A stretch of DNA of 64,000 nucleotides. Source: JALOLV01 sp046295175 (GTDB taxonomy: Bacteria > Bacteroidota > Bacteroidia > Cytophagales > Spirosomataceae). Every line of letters begins with the position of its first letter. Within the stretch, counting starts at the first letter, position 1. The translations under genes and the position numbers were made by a program. Below are positions 34,833 to 43,471 of this stretch, piece by piece. The stretch lies in contig JBKBNY010000003.1 of assembly GCA_046295175.1 (NCBI GenBank), forward strand, positions 186,001-250,000, given 5' to 3'. The notes under the pieces were generated by a model that was not told the DNA's origin, did not search any database, and saw only the letters and a list, made by a program, of their open reading frames with translations.

Positions 34833-36302
34833 GTGCGTAAATACATATTCATATTATTTTTAATAATTTTCACCACAAAAACTCACGCCCAAAACTTCGA
34901 TTTTAATCCAAATTTGCAAAAGGCGTATTCTGAAATCTGCCAATTCAGAATTCAGTCAGCTCGTCAGATATTAGCGAAAGAAAATCCTAAAAACGGTATA
35001 AAAATCTATTTAGATGATTTTGCTGATATGATTGTGTTGCTCAATAGTGAGAATAAAGCTGAATACGAAAAATTAATAAATAAAGAAGACGAAAGGCTCG
35101 ATTTGCTCGAAGAATTAGACTCAAAATCTCCCTACAATCGATTTCTGAGGGCAGAGATAAAGCTACATTGGTTGCTGCTCAAATATCGCTTTGGAAGCGA
35201 AGTAAAAGCGGCTTGGAACTTTGTGCAGGCCTACAAACTCCTCGAAGAAAACCGAAAACAGTTTCCTAATTTCGTTCCGCATCAAAAATCGCTCGGAGCG
35301 GTTCATATTATTTTAGGAGCATTGCCCGATAATTTTACTTGGGTTACGAAATTATTGGGTTTACGAGGGAATATCCAGCAAGGGCAAAAAGAGTTGCAGA
35401 ATGCTTCAAAAGACCCAATTTTCGGGACGGAAGCACAGTTTTATGATTTTTTTCTGAATGCTTATGTTTTGCGTTGGAATGAACAGAAAAATCAGCACTT
35501 ATTGCAATACCTCGACCAAAATAAAGATTATCTTTCAGTGTATTTTTTGGGTACAGCCATCTCAATAAAAGATAATAGGAGTGAGCAGGCCAATAACATT
35601 TTATCTCGCAGACCGACTGCATCTGAGTATCTTTCGATGCCAATGTTTGATTTTTATAAAGGAGAGATAAATCTACAGAAAGGTGCTTATAATCAGGCAA
35701 TTAATTCGTATTCAAACTATTTGAAGGTCTTTAAAGGTAAGAGTTTTTTGAAGGAATCATGCTTCAAAATTTTTGCTTCGTATTGGCTTGGCGGCGATGA
35801 GGCTAAAGCTATGGTTTATCTCAACAAAATTCCACAAATGGGCAATACCATTGCAGATGGTGATAAATCAGCCCAAAAATTTTATGATGATTTTCAGCAA
35901 AAGAAACAGTTACCCAATAAAAGCTTAGTAAAAGCCCGTTTTGCTTTTGATGGTGGGTATCTCGAACGAGCCATTGATGAAATCGAGAATATTTCAGAAA
36001 AATCTTTGATAAATCTGCACGAAAAAGCCGAATATAATTATCGGCGTGGTAGAATCTACCAAAAATCGAATCAAATAGATAAAGCCATTGGGGCTTACAA
36101 TCGAGCTATTCAGCTTTCAGAGGGGCAAAACTGGCATTTTGGGGCGAGTTCGTGCTTGCAGTTGGGCTATATCTCTAAAGAGAAAAATGATAAGCTTCAA
36201 GCCAAAAAGTATTTTGAAAAAGCATTGGCTTATGGCAAACACGAGAGTAAATACTCGGTAGATAACCGTGCTAAAGCAGCACTAACCGAAATGGGTTTTT
36301 AA
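34833..36302 (+). CDS. Exported tetratricopeptide-repeat protein
   Basis: A 489-residue protein starting at GTG with a signal peptide (MRKYIFILFLIIFTTKTHAQ). The body is helical with TPR-like pairs, clearest near the C-terminus (AEYNYRRGRIYQKSNQIDKA, LQLGYISKEKNDKLQAKKYF). It probably acts as a periplasmic scaffold; no enzyme motif is seen. The gene stands alone between terminators. A small hairpin ACGAGTT/AACTCGT (34794-34810) lies just before the start. No alternative ATG start gives an equally good signal peptide. Confidence 0.8.
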   Translation: MRKYIFILFLIIFTTKTHAQNFDFNPNLQKAYSEICQFRIQSARQILAKENPKNGIKIYLDDFADMIVLLNSENKAEYEKLINKEDERLDLLEELDSKSPYNRFLRAEIKLHWLLLKYRFGSEVKAAWNFVQAYKLLEENRKQFPNFVPHQKSLGAVHIILGALPDNFTWVTKLLGLRGNIQQGQKELQNASKDPIFGTEAQFYDFFLNAYVLRWNEQKNQHLLQYLDQNKDYLSVYFLGTAISIKDNRSEQANNILSRRPTASEYLSMPMFDFYKGEINLQKGAYNQAINSYSNYLKVFKGKSFLKESCFKIFASYWLGGDEAKAMVYLNKIPQMGNTIADGDKSAQKFYDDFQQKKQLPNKSLVKARFAFDGGYLERAIDEIENISEKSLINLHEKAEYNYRRGRIYQKSNQIDKAIGAYNRAIQLSEGQNWHFGASSCLQLGYISKEKNDKLQAKKYFEKALAYGKHESKYSVDNRAKAALTEMGF

Positions 36303-36318
36303 AGTGGTTAAAAACAAA

Positions 36319-36344
36319 AGAGAAGCTACCTTGATAGCCTCTCT
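36319..36344 (+). terminator. Hairpin after the TPR gene
   Basis: Arms AGAGAAGCTA (36319-36328) and TAGCCTCTCT (36335-36344) with one mismatch and a 6-nt loop, 17 nt after the stop codon. The T-run is weak. Confidence 0.55.
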
Positions 36345-36409
36345 CAAATACTTTGTATGAAGTGTAATCTTCACCAAACTAACTTGATAAATCGAGTTAT
36401 CAATTAGTC

Positions 36410-36823
36410 TTATTTTATCTCTGAATTGATAACCAAAACTTTTACCCAGTTAGATTCATTTGCTTTTACAAATGACTGATACTCATTGCTCTGACGAAAC
36501 TTCTCAATCTCTTCGTCAGTTCTAAATGTCAAATAGTGCATTACATCGTATTCGTTAGATTGGCCTTCTTCGCTAACCGTTCTACCTGCCGAATATCCCG
36601 CAATTTCTGGCATTGTACGTTTCAAATCCTGAAAAGATTCAATGTGTTTCTTTATTGTGGTTTCTGGTGTACCTTGTTTAAACTTATAACAAATGACTCT
36701 TTGTTTCTGTGCTTTCGGTGGGGTGTAAGCCGAACCATACGCTACCATCAAGAATGTGAAGAAGCCCAATGCAATTGCTGGCATTATGTACTTCATCAAC
36801 GGATTATTTTTTACTTTGCTCAT
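36410..36823 (-). CDS. Membrane-anchored Dabb (stress-responsive A/B barrel) protein
   Basis: A 137-residue protein. Residues ~10-30 form a membrane segment (YIMPAIALGFFTFLMVAYG). Residues ~40-135 match the Dabb ferredoxin-like dimeric barrel (RVICYKFKQGTPETTIKKHI, HYLTFRTDEEIEKFRQSNEY). Dabb proteins are small stress proteins or cyclases of uncertain function; an N-terminal anchor is less usual and suggests a periplasmic domain. It is convergent with the TPR gene. A -7 element lies at 36858-36865. Confidence 0.78.
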   Translation of the reverse strand: MSKVKNNPLMKYIMPAIALGFFTFLMVAYGSAYTPPKAQKQRVICYKFKQGTPETTIKKHIESFQDLKRTMPEIAGYSAGRTVSEEGQSNEYDVMHYLTFRTDEEIEKFRQSNEYQSFVKANESNWVKVLVINSEIK

Positions 36824-37195
36824 AGCCTAAAACGAAATTATATTTTGTATTATACTGCAAATATAACGCATTGTAGTCGAAAAAGTTGCACTTTTTCAAG
36901 AAAAAATTTCAATGATTTTGTATTTTTTCGTTTTTACAAAATAATATTTCGAGTAAGTCGATTTTGCAAAATCTCAATTTTGTAGGAGAAAATATTTTTT
37001 TTGAGATGTATGTTTATAAAAAGATGTATTTTTTGAAAAATTTTAATTTTAGAATGAAAATAGGTTTAAAAATCATCTGTTTAATTCTAAAAAATAACTT
37101 TTTAACCTTTATTTAGTGTAAAAATCATATTTTTTTAATTTCATGTTAAATAAAATTTTGTATTGAATTTTTTTTCAGTGTTTTTTTTGATTAAT
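36824..37195. other. AT-rich intergenic region
   Basis: About 370 bp of very AT-rich DNA between the Dabb gene and the rpsT terminator. It holds the Dabb -7 element CAAATATA on the plus strand (36858-36865, read TATATTTG on the minus strand). No further gene or clear structure was seen. Confidence 0.6.
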
Positions 37196-37230
37196 GGAAA
37201 TAAAAAAGCTCGTATGCATTGCATACGAGC
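37196..37230 (-). terminator. Terminator of rpsT
   Basis: Perfect 10-bp arms GCTCGTATGC (37208-37217) and GCATACGAGC (37221-37230) with a 3-nt loop. On the minus strand a T-run follows (37196-37207). It lies 27 nt after the rpsT stop codon. Confidence 0.9.
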
Positions 37231-37256
37231 CTAAATATCTTTGAGATGACCTAAAA

Positions 37257-37514
37257 TTAAGCTGCTAAAGCGTTAACATGCTTAGCTAATTTAGATTTTA
37301 AGTTACCAGCTTTGTTTTTGTGAATAACGTTCTTACGAGCCAATTTATCTAATGCCGAAGCTACCGCTTTAAATAAATCTGATGCTACAAGTGCATCGTG
37401 TGTCGCACGCAACTTACGTACCATTGTACGAGTTGATTTGTGTTGATAACGGTTTCTCAAACGTTTTGCTTCGTTAGCTCTAATACGCTTTAATGCTGAT
37501 TTATGATTTGCCAT
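37257..37514 (-). CDS. rpsT: 30S ribosomal protein S20
   Basis: An 85-residue basic protein with the S20 pattern: MANHKSALKRIRANEAKRLR at the start, KSTRTMVRKLRA, and a C-terminal helix (HKNKAGNLKSKLAKHVNALA). It binds 16S rRNA early in 30S assembly. It is a single-gene unit with its own promoter (37609-37639) and strong terminator (37208-37230). The ~90-nt leader allows the autogenous control known for S20, though no specific structure is identified here. Confidence 0.97.
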   Translation of the reverse strand: MANHKSALKRIRANEAKRLRNRYQHKSTRTMVRKLRATHDALVASDLFKAVASALDKLARKNVIHKNKAGNLKSKLAKHVNALAA

Positions 37515-37608
37515 TGCTATTTGGTGATTTTGTGATTAGCGATATGGTGTTTACGCAAAATCACGCTATCGCTCTTCTTAAATTATCTTGTTCTCTAAAA
37601 TTGGAGTG

Positions 37609-37639
37609 CAAAAATAGAATTTATTTTTTAAATATGCAA
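37609..37639 (-). promoter_or_regulatory. Promoter of rpsT
   Basis: On the minus strand, TTG (37637-37639), 20 nt, then TATTTTTG (37609-37616), a full consensus match ~95 nt before the start codon. Confidence 0.75.
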
Positions 37640-37711
37640 AATTGTTGATTGTTAATTATTGAAATTAATTGTTTTATCTAAAACTATTCTTCAACAACCC
37701 GCAATAACGCA

Positions 37712-38836
37712 TTATGCATAGGTATTTAGCATTACTGGCATTACAAGCATCAAAGTATCTTCGTTTTCTTCTTTCTCTTGCGGAATTATCAAACCTGCAC
37801 GATTTGGTTGCGACATTTCGAGCGAGATTGTCTTTGCCGAAAGATTATTGAGCATTTCAATCAAAAACTTAGCATTGAAGCCAATCTCCATTTCTTCGCC
37901 GTCGTACTCACAACCCAATCTTTCGGTTGCTTCGTTTGAATAATCCAAATCTTCGGCAGAGATTACCAATTCGCTTGCTGAGATTTTCAGACGGATTTGG
38001 TGAGTAGTTTTGTTTGAATAAATCGAAATACGACGAAGTGAGCTTAACAAATCAGCACGCTCGATTTTCATTTTATTCGGATTATTTTGCGGAATCACGT
38101 TTTCGTAATCAGGGAAACGCTCATCAATCAAACGGCAAATCATTTTGATATTACCGAAGCTAAAAAACGCATTTGAGTTACTGAATTCGGCTTTTACTGG
38201 CAATACTTCGGCTGGTAACGACGATTTCAGAAGATTCAATGCTTTACGAGGCAAAATCATCGAAGTCGAGTTTGATGATTTTACGTCTTCGCGGCGGTAA
38301 CGAATTAGGCGGTGACCATCAGTTGCTACGAATGTCGTGAACGACTCACCCAATTGTACAAAAACACCCGTCATTGCTGGGCGGAGGTCGTCTGTACTTG
38401 TGGCAAATATGGTATTTGAAATGGCACTTCCGAGTGTGTCAGAATCCATATCAATGGCGAAATTGCGATTTACTTGTGGAACTCTCGGAAAATCCATCGG
38501 ATTTTCACCTGCCAATTTATAACGTCCATTTGCCGTAACCAATTCAGTTCCGAAAGTATCCTCGTCAACATTAAATTGCACAGGCTGTTCTGGCAAGCTA
38601 CGGAGGGTATCCAATAATAATTTGGCTGGTACGGCAATCGCACCTTTATCTTTAGACTCAACCTCAACTTCGGTAATCATGACGGTCTGCATATCAGAGG
38701 CCGTAACTGTAAGAACACCACCGTCTAAATTGAAAAGGAAATTTTCGAGAATTGGCACAATCGGATTGCTGGCAATAACGCCATTGATTGTCGAAAGGTG
38801 CTTCAATAAAACCGATGAAGAAACAATGAATTTCAT
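37712..38836 (-). CDS. dnaN: DNA polymerase III beta sliding clamp
   Basis: A 374-residue clamp subunit with three repeated clamp domains. Family blocks are MKFIVSSSVLLKHLSTINGV at the start, FVATDGHRLIRYR in the middle domain and PNRAGLIIPQEKEENEDTLM near the C-terminus. The last residues are VMPVMLNTYA, close to the usual MPM(R/L)-type ending. It encircles DNA and tethers the polymerase. dnaA and other origin-linked genes are not adjacent, so no origin is inferred here. Confidence 0.97.
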   Translation of the reverse strand: MKFIVSSSVLLKHLSTINGVIASNPIVPILENFLFNLDGGVLTVTASDMQTVMITEVEVESKDKGAIAVPAKLLLDTLRSLPEQPVQFNVDEDTFGTELVTANGRYKLAGENPMDFPRVPQVNRNFAIDMDSDTLGSAISNTIFATSTDDLRPAMTGVFVQLGESFTTFVATDGHRLIRYRREDVKSSNSTSMILPRKALNLLKSSLPAEVLPVKAEFSNSNAFFSFGNIKMICRLIDERFPDYENVIPQNNPNKMKIERADLLSSLRRISIYSNKTTHQIRLKISASELVISAEDLDYSNEATERLGCEYDGEEMEIGFNAKFLIEMLNNLSAKTISLEMSQPNRAGLIIPQEKEENEDTLMLVMPVMLNTYA

Positions 38837-39199
38837 GATTTTGTATTGGTTAGTACGTAATTTCTTAAATGATTAATTATCAATTAAACTAAAATCATGC
38901 CAAGACACAATTGCTTAAAAGTTTGCAAAATTAGGGAAAATTGTGCGAAATGTAAGCAAACCTGAAGTGAATTATTATTTTGATTGATTTTATAGATTGT
39001 GAAATAACTTAGTTAAAAATAAGGGATAGAATCGGTGGCACGGCTCGAACCATTAACATCAAAAATCAGGCTAATATGGTTTAGCCGTGTCACGGTTTTT
39101 TGAGGAAGTTATTTCACTCACCATAAAAGGAAAAACGGAAAATTAGTATTATTGACACCTTTTCTCCGCTTTTTTTATGATTTATTATTTTAAAAGAAC
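38837..39199. other. Intergenic region with dnaN -7 element and nested palindromes
   Basis: This gap holds a TAATTTTG -7 element for dnaN on the minus strand (38926-38933), with no TTG at the ideal distance. It also holds the palindromic repeat described at 38999-39117, and a weak terminator-like structure at 39131-39177 (CGGA/TCCG within A and T runs) after the lipoprotein gene. Confidence 0.55.
38999..39117. repeat. Nested palindromic repeat, copy A
   Basis: Outer arms GTGAAATAACTT (38999-39010) and AAGTTATTTCAC (39106-39117) are a perfect 12-bp inverted repeat. Inside lie GGTGGCACGGCT (39034-39045) and AGCCGTGTCACGG (39083-39095), which pair with one G-U wobble. The inner unit recurs at 54901 and 59391. 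A T-run follows the inner right arm on the plus strand. Confidence 0.8.
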
Positions 39200-39967
39200 T
39201 TATAATTCTTGGATATTCATCGCACCCAAATTCTCAAAAAACTTCTGCCAATAATAGGTTACAGTCGGATTATTTTCTTTGCTCGATGAAGTAGGTTCAA
39301 AAGGCAAAATCATCGTAACTTCTGGGCCATTGAAAGCATAGTTTTTATATTTATCGGCATCTGCTTTTGCCCATTCTTCGGCTTCGGTGTTATCTTTTGG
39401 CGATTTTATGTGGAAATCCCGTCCAGCTTTCACACTCTCAACCATATCGCTAAAATAATACACTTTTACGACGGCTTGTCCTTCGGATGCCCTGGCGATA
39501 ACAGGCACACTCGCCGAAATATTTGTTTCGAGATTAGAAGCCGTGTTATTTTGCTGATTTAGTTTATTAATTGCCTGTTTCAGGATAAAATCACGCTCTT
39601 TTTTGATGGATAACTCATAAGAAGTCTTGGCGGCTTCGAGGTCGGTTGCGTTCATTCCACTCAAATCTTCCATATCAGTACGGCTCATAAGCGATAGGCA
39701 TCGAGCTTTTGAGGTGTTTTCGTGGATATAATAAACCTCCAGTTGGTCACCAGATTTATTGATATTTTGCTCAATGATAGAATTGAGTGCTTGCTGATAT
39801 TTTTGAGCTACAAAAGGCTTGTTAACATCAACACTTTCGGTTTTATCAATAAATATCAAAGTATGAGTATTGGGGGCAGTTGCTTTGTTCTGTTTTTCGG
39901 AATCGCCACAGGCGGCAATGAAAAGGGAGGCAAAAAATAAAATGACAAGTCTTGGAGCTTTGAACAT
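39200..39967 (-). CDS. Lipoprotein with von Willebrand A-like start, function unknown
   Basis: A 255-residue protein with a lipobox ending at Cys20 (FASLFIAACGDSEKQ). After it comes LIFIDKTESVDV, which resembles the DxTxS start of a VWA metal-ion-dependent adhesion site. A later strand VKVYYFSDMVES also fits that fold. No enzymatic motif is seen. It would be anchored in the cell envelope. It stands alone between dnaN and the divergent C1 protease gene. Confidence 0.7.
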   Translation of the reverse strand: MFKAPRLVILFFASLFIAACGDSEKQNKATAPNTHTLIFIDKTESVDVNKPFVAQKYQQALNSIIEQNINKSGDQLEVYYIHENTSKARCLSLMSRTDMEDLSGMNATDLEAAKTSYELSIKKERDFILKQAINKLNQQNNTASNLETNISASVPVIARASEGQAVVKVYYFSDMVESVKAGRDFHIKSPKDNTEAEEWAKADADKYKNYAFNGPEVTMILPFEPTSSSKENNPTVTYYWQKFFENLGAMNIQEL

Positions 39968-40182
39968 TGAACCTTTTAATAATGTTTGTACGAATCAATG
40001 AACGAAGATACGATATAATTTATTTTTGAGAGCAATGTTTTTAGATAAATGGGCTGAAAATGTGTTTAAAAGGTATAAAAAACGGCTTTTGATTTATCCG
40101 AAAAAATTTTAATCTCGATTTTAAAACTTTCTTTATATCTTGAACGCCCAAAATATACATCTAACCAAAAAGACCTATCAAC

Positions 40183-41613
40183 ATGAGCTTAGAATTTAAG
40201 CAAAATGATGGCACAACCCGTGCCTTAAAAGGGTACGCCTACATGGCTGCCAACCCAAACGCTGATGATTATAAACCATCTTCAAAAATCAAGAAAGGTC
40301 AACTCCCAGCCAAAGTCGATTTAAGACCTTACATGACGCGGGTCGAAGACCAAAAACAACTCAGTAGCTGTACTGCCAATGCCACTGCTGGTGCTTTTGA
40401 GTATCTTGCCAAACGCCATCTTAAAAACCGTGCTTTTGAGGTAAGTAGGCTATTTGTTTACTACAATGCACGTTTGAGAGCAGGTGGACAAATCAAAGAC
40501 AGCGGTAGTTTTATTCAGTATGCGGTTGAAAGTCTGCATAAATTGGGTGCTTGTACCGAGGATGTTTGGCCTTATGAATTAAAAAAGGTTAACGAAAAAC
40601 CTCACGATGAAAGCTACAAAGTGGCTAACAGTTTTAAGGTTCAAGAATCTAAGTATGTACCAACCGACTTAGAAACTTGGAAACAATGTCTTGCCGAAGG
40701 GTATCCGATTATTTTTGGGATTGCCCTATTCAAAGGTTTTGATTCTTGCTCGCAAAACAAAGGAATTGTACCGATGCCATCACCCGACGAAGCAGCAAGA
40801 AAAGCTCATGGTTTGCACGCAATGTTGTGTGTGGGGTATTCGGATGTAGATGAAATGTTTATTGTTCGTAATTCTTGGGGCGAGAACTGGGGAGATAAAG
40901 GCTATTGCTACATGCCGTATAGCTATGTTATCAACAATAAATTCAATATGGGGGATAGCTGGTTGATTGCTCGTGCTAATCCGATACCTGATTATGAAGA
41001 TGCTTGGAAAGACGATAAACGCTCTGTAATTGATAATGGAAAAGGATATGACCATAATTCGATTGTGGTTTATAACGAGGATGATTACGAAGATTTTGAT
41101 GTTTTTGAGGATATTGAAGTCTTTGAATACGACGAAGAAGCACCAGAAGAATTTGTAGAATTAGAGGAAGAATATGCTGGTGAGGAATATGAAGAGGAAG
41201 AAGAGTACGAAGAGGAAGAATCGGAAGATGAAGAAGAATACGAAGAGGAAGAAGAGGAATCGGAAGATGAAGAAGAATACGAAGAGGAAGAAGAGGAATC
41301 GGAAGACGAAGAAGAATACGAAGAGGAGGAAGAGGAATCGGAAGATGAAGAAGAATACGAAGAGGAAGAAGAGGAATCGGAAGATGAAGAGGAATACGAA
41401 GAGGAGGAAGAGGAATCGGAAGACGAAGAAGAGTATGAAGAGGAAGAAGAGGAATCGGAAGATGAAGAAGAGTACGAAGAGGAGGAAGAGGAATCGGAAG
41501 ATGAAGAAGAATACGAAGAGGAGGAAGAGTCGGAAGAAGAAGATTCGGAAGAAGAGGAGGGAGGAGAAGAAGAATCCGACGAATCGGCATCTGAAGAAGA
41601 GGAAGAAGAATAA
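40183..41613 (+). CDS. Papain-like C1 cysteine protease with acidic repeat tail
   Basis: A 476-residue protein. Residues ~40-270 are a C1A papain fold with oxyanion Gln57 and nucleophile Cys63 (DQKQLSSCTANA), His212 (GLHAMLCVGYSD) and Asn230 (IVRNSWGENWGDKGY). No signal peptide or inhibitory propeptide is evident, so it may act in the cytoplasm or leave by another route. From ~residue 300 the protein is extremely acidic. Residues ~347-450 are eight copies of a 13-residue unit SEDEEEYEEEEEE, encoded by 39-bp repeats. The tail may bind cations or keep the protease soluble. It is followed by a terminator. Confidence 0.88.
   Translation: MSLEFKQNDGTTRALKGYAYMAANPNADDYKPSSKIKKGQLPAKVDLRPYMTRVEDQKQLSSCTANATAGAFEYLAKRHLKNRAFEVSRLFVYYNARLRAGGQIKDSGSFIQYAVESLHKLGACTEDVWPYELKKVNEKPHDESYKVANSFKVQESKYVPTDLETWKQCLAEGYPIIFGIALFKGFDSCSQNKGIVPMPSPDEAARKAHGLHAMLCVGYSDVDEMFIVRNSWGENWGDKGYCYMPYSYVINNKFNMGDSWLIARANPIPDYEDAWKDDKRSVIDNGKGYDHNSIVVYNEDDYEDFDVFEDIEVFEYDEEAPEEFVELEEEYAGEEYEEEEEYEEEESEDEEEYEEEEEESEDEEEYEEEEEESEDEEEYEEEEEESEDEEEYEEEEEESEDEEEYEEEEEESEDEEEYEEEEEESEDEEEYEEEEEESEDEEEYEEEEESEEEDSEEEEGGEEESDESASEEEEEE
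41221..41532 (+). repeat. Eight 39-bp tandem repeats in the protease gene
   Basis: Copies begin at 41221, 41260, 41299, 41338, 41377, 41416, 41455 and 41494, each starting TCGGAAGA. They differ mainly in synonymous GAA/GAG and GAT/GAC positions. The last copy is shorter. The length is a multiple of three, so copy-number change would keep the frame. Confidence 0.95.
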
Positions 41614-41633
41614 AATTCTCCTATCGCAAAATA

Positions 41634-41667
41634 AAAAACTCAGGTTTTGTTAGAGACCTGAGTTTTT
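41634..41667. terminator. Bidirectional terminator
   Basis: Perfect 12-bp arms AAAAACTCAGGT (41634-41645) and ACCTGAGTTTTT (41656-41667) with a 10-nt loop. A and T runs flank both sides, serving the convergent protease gene and the small coiled-coil gene. Confidence 0.88.
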
Positions 41668-41681
41668 TGTGAGTATAACTA

Positions 41682-41921
41682 TCAGAACTCAATTGAGGCA
41701 TCCATCGAAACAAGTTCTTTTGAATTTTCGAGGTATTTACGAGCATCAAACAAATCTTTTTGCAGTTGTTTTATTCGATTCTCTCGCATTTTTATGTCTT
41801 CCTCGTTGTCTTCTTTATTGATGAGGTTCTCGTGATACTTTATCTTGGTATGAATCAACTGAGTAACCAAATTGGTTGCTTCTTTTTTATCAAATTTACC
41901 TTGAATGAGTTGTATATTCAT
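41682..41921 (-). CDS. Small coiled-coil protein of unknown function
   Basis: A 79-residue, highly charged, helical protein (ENLINKEDNEEDIKMRENRI, KQLQKDLFDARKYLENSKEL). No family was recognised. It follows the isocitrate dehydrogenase gene with a 21-nt gap on the same strand and ends before a bidirectional terminator. It is probably co-transcribed with icd. Confidence 0.6.
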   Translation of the reverse strand: MNIQLIQGKFDKKEATNLVTQLIHTKIKYHENLINKEDNEEDIKMRENRIKQLQKDLFDARKYLENSKELVSMDASIEF

Positions 41922-41942
41922 TGCCTTGAGATTTTAGAATAA

Positions 41943-43379
41943 TTATTGTCCTTGACCTAAAGAGAAGCCCATTTTTCCATCGAAAGTGTAAAGATTCTCT
42001 GTTTTGATGGTATCAATATCCAATTCGATGGCATGATTGAGTAAACCAACAATATCAGTTTTGTTGATTGCCTCTCCATCGACTGGCTTGAATCGGCAAC
42101 GCCAGTGGTCGGTGCAGAAGGTTTCCTCAAATCCTTCTGGCCATACTTTGATACCTCTATTAGTAATCATCGAAAGTTTGATTTTATTGGTATCAAGGGC
42201 TTGAATAAGCTGAGCCAATTCATCAGGGTTTTTGCCGGCCCAGTTTACAAAGATGTCAACTCCCACCAATTCTTTCTTTGCAGGAGCTTTTCTTTGGTAT
42301 TTTGGCAAATCAAGTTTAGCGTTTTCGGCGAATGTAACCGATTTCAATAGTTTCGGAGACTGCCCTAAATTGGCAATGACAGCTTGGGCAAATTCTTTTG
42401 TACCGACTTTCTCCTTACTGACACCTTCTTTATAAATATCGTAGGTATGAATACCGTCTTCGATGGTTTTCAACCACGCATTTTGTACTTTTTCGGCAAC
42501 TTTACTTTGTCCAATATGATTGAGCATCATGATTGCACCTTGTAACAGCCCTGATGGATTAGCCATATTTTGACCTGCTCTACGAGGAGCCGAACCGTGG
42601 ATTGCTTCAAACATAGCACATTCTTCACCAATATTTGCCGAACCTGCTAACCCAACCGAACCAGCGATTTGAGCCGCCACATCCGATAGCACATCGCCAT
42701 AAAGATTTGGCATTACAATTACGTCGAATGCTTCGGGAGTATCAGCCATTTTAGCTGCCCCAATGTCGATAATCCAATGTTCGTTTTCGATTTCGGGATA
42801 TTCTTTAGCAATTTCATCAAAAACCTGATGGAATAAACCATCGGTTTGTTTCATGATATTATCTTTTGTAAAACACGTAACTTTCTTACGACCATAATGC
42901 TTTGCGTACTCAAAAGCGTATCTTACAATTTTTTCGCAACCTGGTCGGCTGATAAGTTTAAGGCATTGAATCACTTCATCGGTTTGTTGATGCTCGATTC
43001 CTGCATACAAATCTTCTTCGTTTTCACGTACAATTACGACATCCATGATTGGGTGTTTGGTGTCAACAAAAGGGTGCAAACTCACGCACGGACGAACATT
43101 GGCATAAAGCCCAAGAAACTTTCTTGTTGTAACGTTAAGGCTTTTGTAACCGCCTCCTTGTGGAGTTGTGATGGGGGCTTTCAAGAATACTTTATTGCGT
43201 CGGATAACATCCCAAGACTCTTTGGCGATACCCGCTGTGTTGCCAGCTAAGTAAACTTTTTCGCCAACTTCAATCTCTTCGATTTCGATATTTCCTCCGG
43301 CTGCCAAAATAATCTCAAGGGTGGCATCCATTATCTCTGGGCCGATTCCATCGCCTTTTGCTACTGTAATTTTTGTCAT
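41943..43379 (-). CDS. icd: NADP-dependent isocitrate dehydrogenase (long form)
   Basis: A 478-residue beta-decarboxylating dehydrogenase. Family blocks are KGDGIGPEIMDATLEIILAA at the start, NVRPCVSLHPF, IVRENEEDLYAGIEH, the metal-binding MPNLYGDVLSDVAAQIAGSV, and EAIHGSAPRRAGQNMANPSG. An extra C-terminal domain of ~130 residues (VGVDIFVNWAGKNPDELAQL...) matches the longer NADP-type enzymes of the Thermus/Rickettsia group. It converts isocitrate to 2-oxoglutarate in the TCA cycle. It is divergent from a LysR gene, which may regulate it. Confidence 0.9.
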   Translation of the reverse strand: MTKITVAKGDGIGPEIMDATLEIILAAGGNIEIEEIEVGEKVYLAGNTAGIAKESWDVIRRNKVFLKAPITTPQGGGYKSLNVTTRKFLGLYANVRPCVSLHPFVDTKHPIMDVVIVRENEEDLYAGIEHQQTDEVIQCLKLISRPGCEKIVRYAFEYAKHYGRKKVTCFTKDNIMKQTDGLFHQVFDEIAKEYPEIENEHWIIDIGAAKMADTPEAFDVIVMPNLYGDVLSDVAAQIAGSVGLAGSANIGEECAMFEAIHGSAPRRAGQNMANPSGLLQGAIMMLNHIGQSKVAEKVQNAWLKTIEDGIHTYDIYKEGVSKEKVGTKEFAQAVIANLGQSPKLLKSVTFAENAKLDLPKYQRKAPAKKELVGVDIFVNWAGKNPDELAQLIQALDTNKIKLSMITNRGIKVWPEGFEETFCTDHWRCRFKPVDGEAINKTDIVGLLNHAIELDIDTIKTENLYTFDGKMGFSLGQGQ

Positions 43380-43471
43380 GCTTTTAGATTTTTTGTTTTA
43401 CTATGCAAATTTGGGAATCATTCTTTATTTATTTTTATTTATATTTACAATGATATATATAAGAATAATTT

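Noticed and set aside
37712..38836. Replication origin near dnaN
   Set aside because: No dnaA gene and no cluster of DnaA boxes was seen beside dnaN.
39031..39062. GGCTCGAACC stretch resembling a tRNA T-arm
   Set aside because: No cloverleaf can be drawn; it is part of the dispersed palindromic repeat.
40976..41653. Leu/Pro-rich minus-strand frame and Lys/Arg-rich plus-strand frame over the acidic tail
   Set aside because: They are by-products of the GAA/GAG repeat DNA in other frames; neither has a family motif or its own start signals.
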